From positions 744,001 to 808,000 of the forward strand of contig NZ_JASTLC010000001.1 of the NCBI RefSeq assembly GCF_030499575.1: a stretch of DNA of 64,000 bases, in the 5' to 3' direction. How positions within the stretch are numbered: the stretch's first letter is position 1; each line of letters starts with the position of its first letter. A model generated the notes under the pieces. That model searched no databases. It saw only the letters and a program-made list of their open reading frames with translations, and was not told the origin of the DNA. The translations under genes and the position numbers were made by a program. Shown here in pieces: positions 51,897 through 59,523 of the stretch. The DNA is from Streptomyces sp. DG2A-72 (GTDB lineage Bacteria; Actinomycetota; Actinomycetes; Streptomycetales; Streptomycetaceae).

Positions 51897-52813
51897 CCGC
51901 GGTTCGTACGGTTCTCGGGGATGTGCGGCCGGAGGAGCTTGGGGTCGTCGACGCGCACGATCACCTGTTTCTCCGCAGTCCGCGACTGCCCGGCCAGGAG
52001 CTGAACGACGCCTCGGCGGCGCGGGCCGAGTTGGAGGCGTTCCGCGCGGTCGGTGGATCGGCCGTCGTGCAGTGGACGCCGTACGGCATGGGGCGGCGGG
52101 CCGCCGATCTGCCCTCGCTCTCCCGGGAGTCGGGGGTGCATGTCGTCGCCGCGACCGGGCTGCACCAGGCCGTCCACTACGACGACAGGATGCTCGCCGA
52201 GCTGCGCGGCAGACTCGCCGACGTCTTCTTCACCGAACTGACGGAAGGCATCGGGACGTCGGGCGTGCGCGCCGGGTTCATCAAGGTCGCGGGCGGGTTT
52301 CACGCGCTGGATGCGCACGCCCGCTGGGCGATGGGCGCGGCGGCCGAGGCGCATCACGCGACCGGTGCGGCCATCGCCGTGCATCTGGAGCTGGGCACGG
52401 GTGCGCTCGACGTACTGGACCTGCTGTGCGGCGAGTTGGCGGTACCGCCGGAGCGGGTCGTTCTCGGCCATCTCAACCGCTCCCCCGACCTCGTCGTGCA
52501 CCGCGAGGCCGCGTCCGCCGGCTGCTACCTCGCCTTCGACGGGCCGTCACGCGCCAACCACACCACGGACTGGCGCATGCCGGACGCCGTACGGGCTCTC
52601 GCCGACGCCGGCTTCGGCGACCGCATCCTCCTCGGCGGCGACACGACGACGGCCGCCGCCCGCTCGGTCAACGGCGGCCCCGGCATGCCGTATCTGCTGC
52701 GCCGCGTGCGAACGCGGCTCGAAGTCGCGCTGGGCGCCGAGCTGGTGGGTCGGATCCTGACGGACAATCCGGCCCGCGCCTTCGCCCGGCCGGCATCGAA
52801 GGAGCACCGCTGA
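51893..52813 (+). CDS. Phosphotriesterase-family amidohydrolase
   Basis: 306-residue TIM-barrel metalloenzyme. Seen: metal-binding HxH in VVDAHDHLFLRSPR near residue 20, carboxylated-Lys context VRAGFIKVAGGFHALDAHAR near 125, HLE in AIAVHLELGTG, VVLGHLNRSPDL and final Asp in GDRILLGGDTTTA. Family members hydrolyse lactones or phosphotriesters. GTG overlaps the DUF4865 stop. With tautomerase and DUF4865 it suggests a small catabolic route for a lactone-like compound; substrate unknown. Confidence 0.88.
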   Translation: MTAVRTVLGDVRPEELGVVDAHDHLFLRSPRLPGQELNDASAARAELEAFRAVGGSAVVQWTPYGMGRRAADLPSLSRESGVHVVAATGLHQAVHYDDRMLAELRGRLADVFFTELTEGIGTSGVRAGFIKVAGGFHALDAHARWAMGAAAEAHHATGAAIAVHLELGTGALDVLDLLCGELAVPPERVVLGHLNRSPDLVVHREAASAGCYLAFDGPSRANHTTDWRMPDAVRALADAGFGDRILLGGDTTTAAARSVNGGPGMPYLLRRVRTRLEVALGAELVGRILTDNPARAFARPASKEHR

Positions 52814-52814
52814 C

Positions 52815-53204
52815 ATGCCCCTCGTCCGCATCGACGCCCTCGGCGCCGACCCCGACCGCCTCGACGCGCTCGGCCGCGCCGTGCACGACGCCCTCGTGGA
52901 GACCATCGGCATCCCGTCCGACGACCGCTTCCAGATCCTGGTCGGCCATGACGGCACCACGAGCACGCTGCGCTACGGCGACTACTTCGGCGTCCACCGC
53001 GACGACGGCATCGTCTATGTCGCCATCACGCTGCGCGCCGGACGCACACCCGCGCAGAAGCAGTCGCTGTACCAGCGGATCGCCGAACTCGCCCACGACT
53101 ACGCGGGCACCGAGCCGCGGAACGTGTTCGTCACCCTGACCGAGAACGCGTCGATCGACTGGTCGCTGGGGCACGGGGTGGCGCAGTACGCCGTACAGGA
53201 CTAG
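52815..53204 (+). CDS. 4-oxalocrotonate tautomerase-like protein
   Basis: 129-residue protein of the tautomerase superfamily, with the catalytic N-terminal Pro (MPLVRIDALGADPDRLDALG; Met removed) and a second beta-alpha-beta unit (GIVYVAITLRAGRTPAQKQS, VFVTLTENASIDWSLGHG). Longer than 4-OT (62 residues), similar to the double-unit cis-CaaD/MSAD-like group. Starts 1 nt after the phosphotriesterase gene. Acts on an enol or keto acid. Last gene of the TetR-controlled unit; shares CTAG stop sequence with the opposite reductoisomerase gene. Confidence 0.9.
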   Translation: MPLVRIDALGADPDRLDALGRAVHDALVETIGIPSDDRFQILVGHDGTTSTLRYGDYFGVHRDDGIVYVAITLRAGRTPAQKQSLYQRIAELAHDYAGTEPRNVFVTLTENASIDWSLGHGVAQYAVQD

Positions 53205-54670
53205 GCCACGGCGATGTCCACGGACGGCCGGAGCTTCGCCGCCGCGGCCAGGGCCTCGTGGACGGGGTGGGTGTCGAAGGCCGTCAACAGGGCTGTGTCC
53301 GCCAGGTGTTGGGCGGCGGGGTAGGCGATCTGCTCGTATGCGGCCTGGAAGCGTGGGCCCCAGCGGCGGGCGCCGAGGCGGGCCGTGCGGGAGCAGTTGT
53401 CGACCATGTGGGCGACGTCCCGGGCGTGCATGTACGGGAGCAGCGAGTCGACGGCCTCGATGACCGACTCGTTGACGATCTCCGACCAGGGGTGGCCGCG
53501 CTCGGCGAACTCATCGATCTGCGCGGTCATGGTGGCGACGAAGACGCCGGCGGTGAACGGGTCCACGGGCAGGTCGCGTTCGGCCCGCCGGGACCGCACC
53601 CGCTCCCCCGCCGCCCACATCGGCGAGCCGCCGATCTCGCTCATCGGGCGGGCGCCGAGCCGCCGTTCGGCCAGGATCACGCTGCGCAGCTCGGTGCCGT
53701 CGGCGACCTCGTCGTAGATCTCCGCGACGATCTCACGGGCCGGTCGGTACGTCGCCGAGTACGCGCGGTCGAAAGCATCCCGTCCGGTCGCGTCCAGCCC
53801 CTCGCGCACCGCGCGCAATCCGGCGCGGGAAATCGTGCGGGCGATCGGGCCGGTGACGTTCTCGCAGGACCGTTCGTACGCCGTCACCTCGTCGTCCCCG
53901 GCGAGGCGGCAGCGGGTGTACAGGCTCTCGACGATGCCGTGGACGGCCCCGAGGAGGACGGCGCGTTCGCCGACGATGTCGGAGAGGTACTCGCTGTCCA
54001 GCGTGGTGCGAAAGGTGTACGGCGAGCCGAGCGCCACGGACCAGCCGAGCGCGAGGTCCGTGGCCCGGCCGTCGGGGTCGGCGTGCACGGCGAAACTGCT
54101 GTTGATCCCGGCACCGTTGGTCTCCGCGCCCTGCTGGTACAGGCGCCGCACGGAGTCGCCCATGCCCTTGGGGCACACGGCGATCACCGGGTGTCCGGGC
54201 GGGAAGTCGCCGCCGGTCTCGCGGAGATGGCCGAGCAGAAAGCCGTGCGAGAGGCCGATCGCGGCGCCCGGCTGCAACGCGCTGAAGATCTCCGGGTGAT
54301 GGGCGGCGAGCGCGGCGTCCGCGATCAGTAGGATCACCAGATCGCTGTCGGCGGTCACCGCGAGCCAGTCGCCGAGCGTGCCGCTGTCCTCGGTGAAGCC
54401 GTGAGCGCGGGCGTCGGCGGCCGAGCGGGAGCCGGGGCGCAGTCCGACGGCGACCCGGATGTCCGTCCCGGCCAGCGAGTCCCTCAGGTTGAGGGCCTGG
54501 GCGCGACCCTGCGGGCCCCAGCCGATGACGCCGATGCGCCGCACGCCCGCGAAGGCCTGCGGCAGCAGCGGGAAGAGGTGCCGGCCGCCGCGCAGGACGG
54601 TCTCCGTGCCGCCGGGGACGTCCATGTTTTCGAGCGGGAAGACGCGGGAGGTGTGCGTGGTCGAGGTCAT
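53201..54670 (-). CDS. ilvC: Ketol-acid reductoisomerase, class II, plant-type
   Basis: 489-residue NADPH-dependent Mg enzyme converting acetolactate or acetohydroxybutyrate to dihydroxy acids in valine, leucine and isoleucine synthesis. Seen: Rossmann motif RIGVIGWGPQGRAQALNLRD near 45-65, IGLSHGFLLGHLRE, VIAVCPKGMGDSVRRLYQQG, AGINSSFAVHADPDGRATDL, LLGAVHGIVESLYTR, HMVDNCSRTARLGARRWGPR and C-terminal KLRPSVDIAVA. These phrases follow chloroplast-type KARI more closely than the Streptomyces class I enzyme (about 330 residues) or E. coli IlvC. Divergent from an IlvY-like regulator. It is a second KARI by inference. Confidence 0.9.
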   Translation of the reverse strand: MTSTTHTSRVFPLENMDVPGGTETVLRGGRHLFPLLPQAFAGVRRIGVIGWGPQGRAQALNLRDSLAGTDIRVAVGLRPGSRSAADARAHGFTEDSGTLGDWLAVTADSDLVILLIADAALAAHHPEIFSALQPGAAIGLSHGFLLGHLRETGGDFPPGHPVIAVCPKGMGDSVRRLYQQGAETNGAGINSSFAVHADPDGRATDLALGWSVALGSPYTFRTTLDSEYLSDIVGERAVLLGAVHGIVESLYTRCRLAGDDEVTAYERSCENVTGPIARTISRAGLRAVREGLDATGRDAFDRAYSATYRPAREIVAEIYDEVADGTELRSVILAERRLGARPMSEIGGSPMWAAGERVRSRRAERDLPVDPFTAGVFVATMTAQIDEFAERGHPWSEIVNESVIEAVDSLLPYMHARDVAHMVDNCSRTARLGARRWGPRFQAAYEQIAYPAAQHLADTALLTAFDTHPVHEALAAAAKLRPSVDIAVA

Positions 54671-54697
54671 GGTGGAGTTTGTAGGCTCACGACGAAT

Positions 54698-54733
54698 GTT
54701 GCGGCAAGCGCAACTTGTGCAGCGCGGTGTTGC
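54698..54733. promoter_or_regulatory. LysR-type operator region between ilvC and its regulator
   Basis: GTTGC-N7-GCAAC at 54698-54714 (contains TTGC-N7-GCAA, a T-N11-A LysR box), with a further GTTGC at 54729-54733 pairing with the inner GCAAC. It lies between the divergent ilvC and lysR genes, 28 nt from the ilvC start, as in IlvY-controlled ilvC of enterobacteria. Confidence 0.55.
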
Positions 54734-54759
54734 GTGCAGCGAAAGGGCCAGGTGGCGGG

Positions 54760-55608
54760 GTGCGGGACGACCATCGGGAGCTGCGGCTCTTCCTGCATCT
54801 GGCGCAGACGCTGAACTTCGGCCGGACGAGCCTCGACTGCCATGTCAGTCCGGCGACGCTGACGCGGACCGTGCAGCGGCTGGAGGCCGATCTCGGGCAC
54901 CGGCTGTTCGACCGGGGGCCGCGCGGGGTGGCGCTGACGGCGCAGGGGCAGCGGTTCCGTGAATACGCCGTCCAGGCACTGGAGTTGTGGCGCTCCTACC
55001 GGGAGGAGCATCCCGATCCGGCCGAACTGACCGGCCACCTGGCCGTGTTCGCCACGGTGACCGCCTGCCAGGCGCTGCTGCCCGACCTGCTGGCTCCGTT
55101 CCGCACGGCCCACCCCCAGGTGCGGCTCGATCTGCGGACCGGCGACGCGGCTGCCGCGCTGGCCCGTCTCGACGAGGGCGAGGTGGACGTGGCCGTCGCG
55201 GGGATCCCGGCCAGGCTGCCGGAGCCGCTGGTGAGCCGGACGGTCGCGGTGACCGAGCTGGTCCTGGTCACCGCGCGGGAGCGACCGGCCCCGGGGCTCG
55301 ACGGGCCCTTCGTCCTGCCCCACCGCGGTCTGGTCCGCGAGGCCGCCGACCGCTGGTTCCGCGCCCGTGGGACGACACCCGACGTGGCCTGTGAACCGGA
55401 CGGTCACGAGGGGCTGCTGACGCTGGTCGCCCTGGGCTGCGGCACGGGCGTGGTCCCGCGCCTCGTACTGGAACACAGTGCGGTGCGCGAGCGGCTGTCG
55501 GTGCTGCCCGCGGATCCGCCGCCGGAGCCGTTCCCGATCGGGTTGTGCGTGCGGCGGGCGGATCTGCGGCGGCCGTTGGTGGCGGCCTTGTGGAGCCTGA
55601 CGGGCTGA
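54760..55608 (+). CDS. LysR-family regulator, IlvY-like
   Basis: 282-residue LTTR. N-terminal HTH at residues 5-65 (LRLFLHLAQTLNFGRTSLDC, VSPATLTRTVQRLEADLGHR), then the periplasmic-binding-like effector domain (LTGHLAVFATVTACQALLPD; VDVAVAGIPARLPEPLVSRT; GCGTGVVPRLVLEHS). The FHV-type HTH with FGRTS and CHVSP and the ATVTA segment are IlvY-like; IlvY activates ilvC in response to acetolactate. GTG at 54760 chosen. Divergent ilvC with a LysR box between supports this role. Confidence 0.85.
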   Translation: MRDDHRELRLFLHLAQTLNFGRTSLDCHVSPATLTRTVQRLEADLGHRLFDRGPRGVALTAQGQRFREYAVQALELWRSYREEHPDPAELTGHLAVFATVTACQALLPDLLAPFRTAHPQVRLDLRTGDAAAALARLDEGEVDVAVAGIPARLPEPLVSRTVAVTELVLVTARERPAPGLDGPFVLPHRGLVREAADRWFRARGTTPDVACEPDGHEGLLTLVALGCGTGVVPRLVLEHSAVRERLSVLPADPPPEPFPIGLCVRRADLRRPLVAALWSLTG

Positions 55609-55624
55609 GCTGTGGTCCGGCGGC

Positions 55625-56332
55625 CTACCAGGGCATGGGCCCGTCGATGTCGACGTAGCCGCCGGTCCGGCCGTCGGGGCCCGTCTGTGCCATGCGGACG
55701 ATGATCTCGGCGCCTTCCTCGACGGTCTGGGTGCCGGCGTGCCCGTTGAGGTCCGTCGCGGTGAAGCCGGGCTCCACGGCGTTGATCCGCATCTCCGGGA
55801 ACGCCTTCGCGTACTGCACGGTGATCATGTTGACCGTGGCCTTGGACGCCGGGTAGGCGACGCCCTGGTAGTGGTATGCCGGATCGGCCGGGTCGGCCAC
55901 CCTGGTCAACGAGGCCAGGCCACTGCTGACGTTGACCACGACGGGGGCGGCGGAGCGCTGGAGCAGCGGCAGGAAGGCGTGGGTGACGCGGACGACGCCG
56001 AAGACGTTCGTCTCGAACACAGTGCGCAGCGTGTCGGCGGTGAGCTCCGCGGCGCCGGGCACGCTGTTGTCCTCGCCCCGCTGTTCGATGCCGGCGTTGT
56101 TGACCAGGACGTCGAGCCCGCCGTCGGCCTCGATGGTCTTCGCGGCTGCCTGGACGGAGGCGTCGTCGGTGACGTCGAGCTGGATGAACCGGGCGCCGAG
56201 CTGTTCGGCGGCGCGGCGACCGCGCTCGGCGTCGCGGGCACCGACGTAGACGGTGTGGCCTGCGGCGAGGAGTCGGCGGGCGGTCTCGAAGCCGAGGCCC
56301 TTGTTGGCTCCGGTGATCAGTGTCGTTGTCAT
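55625..56332 (-). CDS. Short-chain dehydrogenase/reductase
   Basis: 235-residue classical SDR. Seen: cofactor motif TLITGANKGLGFETARRL (TGxxxGxG), NNAG at LDVLVNNAGIEQRG, catalytic Ser in VVVNVSSGLASLTR, YxxxK in VAYPASKATVNMITV near 150 and the PGF motif INAVEPGFTATDL. NADP preference is likely from ARD after the second strand. ATG with GTGGAG. Divergent from an XRE-type regulator by 101 nt; such XRE-SDR pairs are common in Streptomyces. Substrate unknown. Confidence 0.92.
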   Translation of the reverse strand: MTTTLITGANKGLGFETARRLLAAGHTVYVGARDAERGRRAAEQLGARFIQLDVTDDASVQAAAKTIEADGGLDVLVNNAGIEQRGEDNSVPGAAELTADTLRTVFETNVFGVVRVTHAFLPLLQRSAAPVVVNVSSGLASLTRVADPADPAYHYQGVAYPASKATVNMITVQYAKAFPEMRINAVEPGFTATDLNGHAGTQTVEEGAEIIVRMAQTGPDGRTGGYVDIDGPMPW

Positions 56333-56433
56333 GGCTCCACGTTCCGACGAGGCCAGGTGGACAGCCAGATGACGCTTCTTCCTGGGACTCCCAGTACCAG
56401 GCAACCGCTCGGCCGACGCGGTTGACTGGGGGC

Positions 56434-57273
56434 ATGACGACGACGGAACTGGGGCGGGCGCTGCGCCGCTGGCGAGACCGGGTCGCTCCGGAGAGCGCCG
56501 GACTGCCCACCGGTGGTCAGCGGCGCGCGGCCGGGCTGCGTCGCGAGGAACTGGCCCTGCTGGCGGGGATCTCGGTCGACTACGTCACCCGCCTCGAACA
56601 AGGGCGGGCGGCCAACCCCTCCGGACAGATCGTCGAAGCCCTGGCCCGGGCGCTGCGGCTGACGGGGGACGAGCGGACGTACCTGTTCCGGCTGGCCCGG
56701 CTGGTGCCGCCGGGTCCCGAAACCGTGCCCGCGTACATCACGCCGAGCGTGCAGCGGCTGCTGGACCGGCTGGTGGACACCCCTGTCGGCGTCTCCGACG
56801 CGGCCATGACGCTGCTGGTGACCAACCCGATGTATGCCGCGCTGATGGGCGATCCCTCCGGCCGGCGTGGCTTCGAACGCAACGGGGTGTGGCGCAACTT
56901 CCTCGGCGCTCCCACCCGGGTCCGGCACACCCCGGACGAGCGGCGCGCGTTCGAGATCGGCATGGTCGCCGAACTGCGGGCAACGGCCAGTCGGTATCCC
57001 GCCGACCGGCAACTGCGGCGCCTGATCGCGGAGTTGCGTGCGGGCAGCGAGCGGTTCGCCGAGCTGTGGGACGCGGGTGTCGTCGGCCGACTCGAGGCCT
57101 CGCGCAAGACGATCGAGCATCCTCAGGTGGGCCTGCTGACTCTGGACTGCGATCTGCTCCGGGTCGAGGGCAATGATCTGCACATCCTCGTGTACTCGGC
57201 CGAACCGGGCACCGAGGCCGCCGAGAAGCTGGAGCTGCTCTCCGTCCTCGGCACCCAGTCACTCGCGGGCTGA
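56434..57273 (+). CDS. XRE-family regulator with MmyB-like ligand-binding domain
   Basis: 279-residue protein. Helix-turn-helix at about 25-75 (AGLRREELALLAGISVDYVT, RLEQGRAANPSGQIVEALAR), then a PAS-like/MmyB ligand domain (VQRLLDRLVDTPVGVSDAAM; GVWRNFLGAPTRVRHTPDER; TIEHPQVGLLTLDCDLLRVE). MmyB-type proteins regulate antibiotic or SDR genes and bind fatty-acid-like ligands. Divergent SDR is the probable target. ATG at 56434 selected. Confidence 0.92.
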   Translation: MTTTELGRALRRWRDRVAPESAGLPTGGQRRAAGLRREELALLAGISVDYVTRLEQGRAANPSGQIVEALARALRLTGDERTYLFRLARLVPPGPETVPAYITPSVQRLLDRLVDTPVGVSDAAMTLLVTNPMYAALMGDPSGRRGFERNGVWRNFLGAPTRVRHTPDERRAFEIGMVAELRATASRYPADRQLRRLIAELRAGSERFAELWDAGVVGRLEASRKTIEHPQVGLLTLDCDLLRVEGNDLHILVYSAEPGTEAAEKLELLSVLGTQSLAG

Positions 57274-57277
57274 GCGC

Positions 57278-57395
57278 TCCGCGGGAAGTGCCGCGATTGG
57301 CCGTCTGGCGTCCGCGGGACCAGTGTGGCTGGTCGCGCCCACGCGGCGGAGCCGCATGTTCAAAACAGCCCCGCGCCCCTTCGGGGCGCTGCCGA
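57278..57395 (+). repeat. Dispersed intergenic repeat, copy 2
   Basis: Begins GCTCCGCGGGAAGTGCCGCG and holds GCTGGTCGCGCCCACGCGGC, GGAGCCGCATGTTCAAAACA and GCCCCTTCGGGGCGCTGCC. Same element and orientation as the copies near 13205 and 59356. Lies between convergent XRE and ROK genes and includes a hairpin GCGCCCC-TTC-GGGGCGC suitable as terminator. Confidence 0.75.
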
Positions 57396-57407
57396 ACCGC
57401 AGCCGAC

Positions 57408-58655
57408 TCAACCGGAGCCGCTCAGGGCCCCCAGCGGATCGTCCAGCACCGGCTGCCACGCCAGCTCCGCCGCACCGACCAGGCTGTTGTGGTCGAGCGT
57501 GCACGCCAGGATCGGCACGCTGCCGCTCTGCCCCCACAGACTGCGGTCGGCGACGACGGCACGCAGCCGCTCCGGGTCGGCTTCGAGCAGGGTGCGGTGC
57601 AGTCCGCCGAGGATGATCCGGTCCGGGTTGAGGATGTTCACCAGGCCCGCGAGGCCGAGGCCGAGCCGGTCGATCAGCTCCTCGGTCGCCGTACGGACGG
57701 AGAGGTCGTCGTACTGGTTGCGGATCAGGTCGTTGGACTGCTGCACCAGCGACACCTCGGGGCCGGGTTCGCGTCCCGCCACGGTGAGGAAGGCCAGCGG
57801 GTCGGCCTCGACGTCGAGACAGCCGCGGCTGCCGCAGTGGCAGGGGCGGCCCTCCGGGTTGACGGTGAGGTGGCCGACCTCCAGGGCCAGGCCAGAACTG
57901 CCGGTGTGCAGACGGCCGTCGAGGACGAGTGCGCCTCCGACGCCCCGGTGCCCGGTGGCCACGCACAGCAGATCCCGGGCGCCGCGTCCCGCGCCGTGCC
58001 GGTGTTCGGCGAGCGCGGCGAGGTTGACGTCGTTGCCCGCGAACGCCGGTCCTGTGATCTGGGCGGCGCGTACGCACTCCGCGAAGATCCGGCGGACGGG
58101 CGCGCCCACGGGCCAGGCCAGGTGCAGCGGGTTCAGGGCCAGACCGTCCGGTTCGGCGACCGCGGACGGCACGGCGAGCCCGGCGCCCACGCAGCGTCGC
58201 CCGGTCGTGCGCAGCAGGTCGGCGCCCGCCTCCACCACGGATACGAGGACCTTCGCGGGGTCGGCGTCGACGGTCTCGCAGCCCGGCGCGGTGGCGACGA
58301 TCCGGCCGCCGAGCCCGACCAGTGCCGCCCGGAACCCGTCGGCGTGCACCTGTGCGGCGAGGACGACCGGCCCGTCCTCGGCGACGGACAGCCGGTGCGA
58401 AGGCCGCCCCTGCGAACCGGCCGCGGCGCCGGGCCGGGCGTCGACCCGGATCAGCCCCAGCGCTTCCAGCTCGGCGGCCACCGCGCCCGCCGTCGCCCGT
58501 GTCACCCCCAGCTCCGCGGTGAGCACGGCCCGGGTCGGCGCCCGCCCGGTGTGCACGAGCTCCAGCGCGGGCCCGAGCGCACCCCGCCCCCGGTCCAACC
58601 GCGTCCTCGAGGTGGTCCCTTCCCCCGCCGGCCGGGGGTCCGCCTTCCCGCTCAT
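57408..58655 (-). CDS. ROK-family transcriptional regulator
   Basis: 415-residue repressor. N-terminal winged helix at about 15-80 (LVHTGRAPTRAVLTAELGVT, RATAGAVAAELEALGLIRV), then a ROK sugar-kinase-like domain (LAQVHADGFRAALVG ... AGNDVNLAALAEHRHGAGRG ... CVATGHRGVGGALVLDGRLH). Zn motif CHCGSRGCLDVEA near 285 has Asp where Glu is usual. ROK regulators (XylR/NagC type) respond to sugars. No catabolic operon adjoins directly; the AlkB-like gene is upstream. ATG at 58655. Confidence 0.9.
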   Translation of the reverse strand: MSGKADPRPAGEGTTSRTRLDRGRGALGPALELVHTGRAPTRAVLTAELGVTRATAGAVAAELEALGLIRVDARPGAAAGSQGRPSHRLSVAEDGPVVLAAQVHADGFRAALVGLGGRIVATAPGCETVDADPAKVLVSVVEAGADLLRTTGRRCVGAGLAVPSAVAEPDGLALNPLHLAWPVGAPVRRIFAECVRAAQITGPAFAGNDVNLAALAEHRHGAGRGARDLLCVATGHRGVGGALVLDGRLHTGSSGLALEVGHLTVNPEGRPCHCGSRGCLDVEADPLAFLTVAGREPGPEVSLVQQSNDLIRNQYDDLSVRTATEELIDRLGLGLAGLVNILNPDRIILGGLHRTLLEADPERLRAVVADRSLWGQSGSVPILACTLDHNSLVGAAELAWQPVLDDPLGALSGSG

Positions 58656-58690
58656 GACGGCGAGTCTCCCATGATCCGCAGGTCGAGCGG

Positions 58691-59332
58691 CTACAGGCCA
58701 CTGACTCTGAGCGTGACGTTCAACCGCCCGGTCAGGCCCAACTCGGGCGGTGCCGTGCCCGGGTACACCCGCGGCACTCCGTGGTAGGCGAGCCGGGACG
58801 GTCCCCCGAACACGAACAGATCGCCACTGCGCAGTTCGACGTCCGTGTACGGCCGGGCCCTCGTCTCGGTGTTGCCGAAGCGGAACACGCACGTGTCGCC
58901 GAGGCTGAGCGAGACCACCGGCGCGTCGGATTTCTCGTCGCTGTCGCGGTGCATGCCCATGCGGGCGTCGGCGTCGTAGAAGTTGATCAGTGCGATGTCA
59001 CACATCACAGCCGGTTCGCCCAAGGCGTCGCGCACCGCCCGGCGCCCCCATTCGCCCAGCCACTCCGGGAACGGCTTCACGGGCGCACCGTCTCCGTCGA
59101 CGACCGTGCGGGCATAGCCGTACGGATACCAGTGCCAGCCCAGGCAGACCTGCCGGGCGGTCATCGTGCCGCCCCCGGGTGTGCGGACCGTGCGGAGGCC
59201 GGCGGGCGGACGGGCCCACTCGCGGCAGGCATCCAGCAACTCGCGCTGGCGCTCCGCGTCCAGCCAGTCCGGCACGTGCACCGCGCCGGGCGCGACCTCC
59301 GTACGGGCCCTGGGGAACAGCTCGGGGTCCAT
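58691..59332 (-). CDS. alkB: AlkB-like 2OG-Fe(II) dioxygenase
   Basis: 213-residue DNA/RNA alkylation-repair dioxygenase. Seen: GWHWYPYGYARTVVDG, PEWLGEWGRRAVRDALGEPA, ALINFYDADARMGMHRDSDE with the Fe-binding HxD, VSLSLGDTCVFRF, second His in GPSRLAYHGVPRVYPGTAPP and the 2OG arginine in LTGRLNVTLRVS. Uses iron and 2-oxoglutarate to oxidatively demethylate 1-methyladenine and 3-methylcytosine. ATG at 59332 preceded by AGGATGGAG. 35 nt upstream of the ROK gene on the same strand. Confidence 0.92.
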   Translation of the reverse strand: MDPELFPRARTEVAPGAVHVPDWLDAERQRELLDACREWARPPAGLRTVRTPGGGTMTARQVCLGWHWYPYGYARTVVDGDGAPVKPFPEWLGEWGRRAVRDALGEPAVMCDIALINFYDADARMGMHRDSDEKSDAPVVSLSLGDTCVFRFGNTETRARPYTDVELRSGDLFVFGGPSRLAYHGVPRVYPGTAPPELGLTGRLNVTLRVSGL

Positions 59333-59355
59333 GTCTCCATCCTGCCGGAACGGCG

Positions 59356-59485
59356 CGGGGCGCTCCGCGGGGAGTGCCGTGATGGGCCGTCTTTCGTCTG
59401 CGGGCTCGTCGTGGCTGGTCGCGCCCACGCGGCGGAGCCGCATATTGATGCAGCCCCGCGCCCCTTTGGGGGCGCTGCCCTACCG
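59356..59485 (+). repeat. Dispersed intergenic repeat, copy 3
   Basis: GGCGCTCCGCGGGGAGTGCC, GCTGGTCGCGCCCACGCGGC, GGAGCCGCATATTGATGCAG and GCGCCCCTTTGGGGGCGCTG. Third copy, same orientation as the others. Unlike copies 1 and 2 it sits between divergent genes (alkB and the rlmG-like gene), so it cannot be simply a terminator. Confidence 0.75.
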
Positions 59486-59523
59486 CAGCTGGCTTCACCA
59501 GGGGCGCTTAGTCTGGTCGCACG

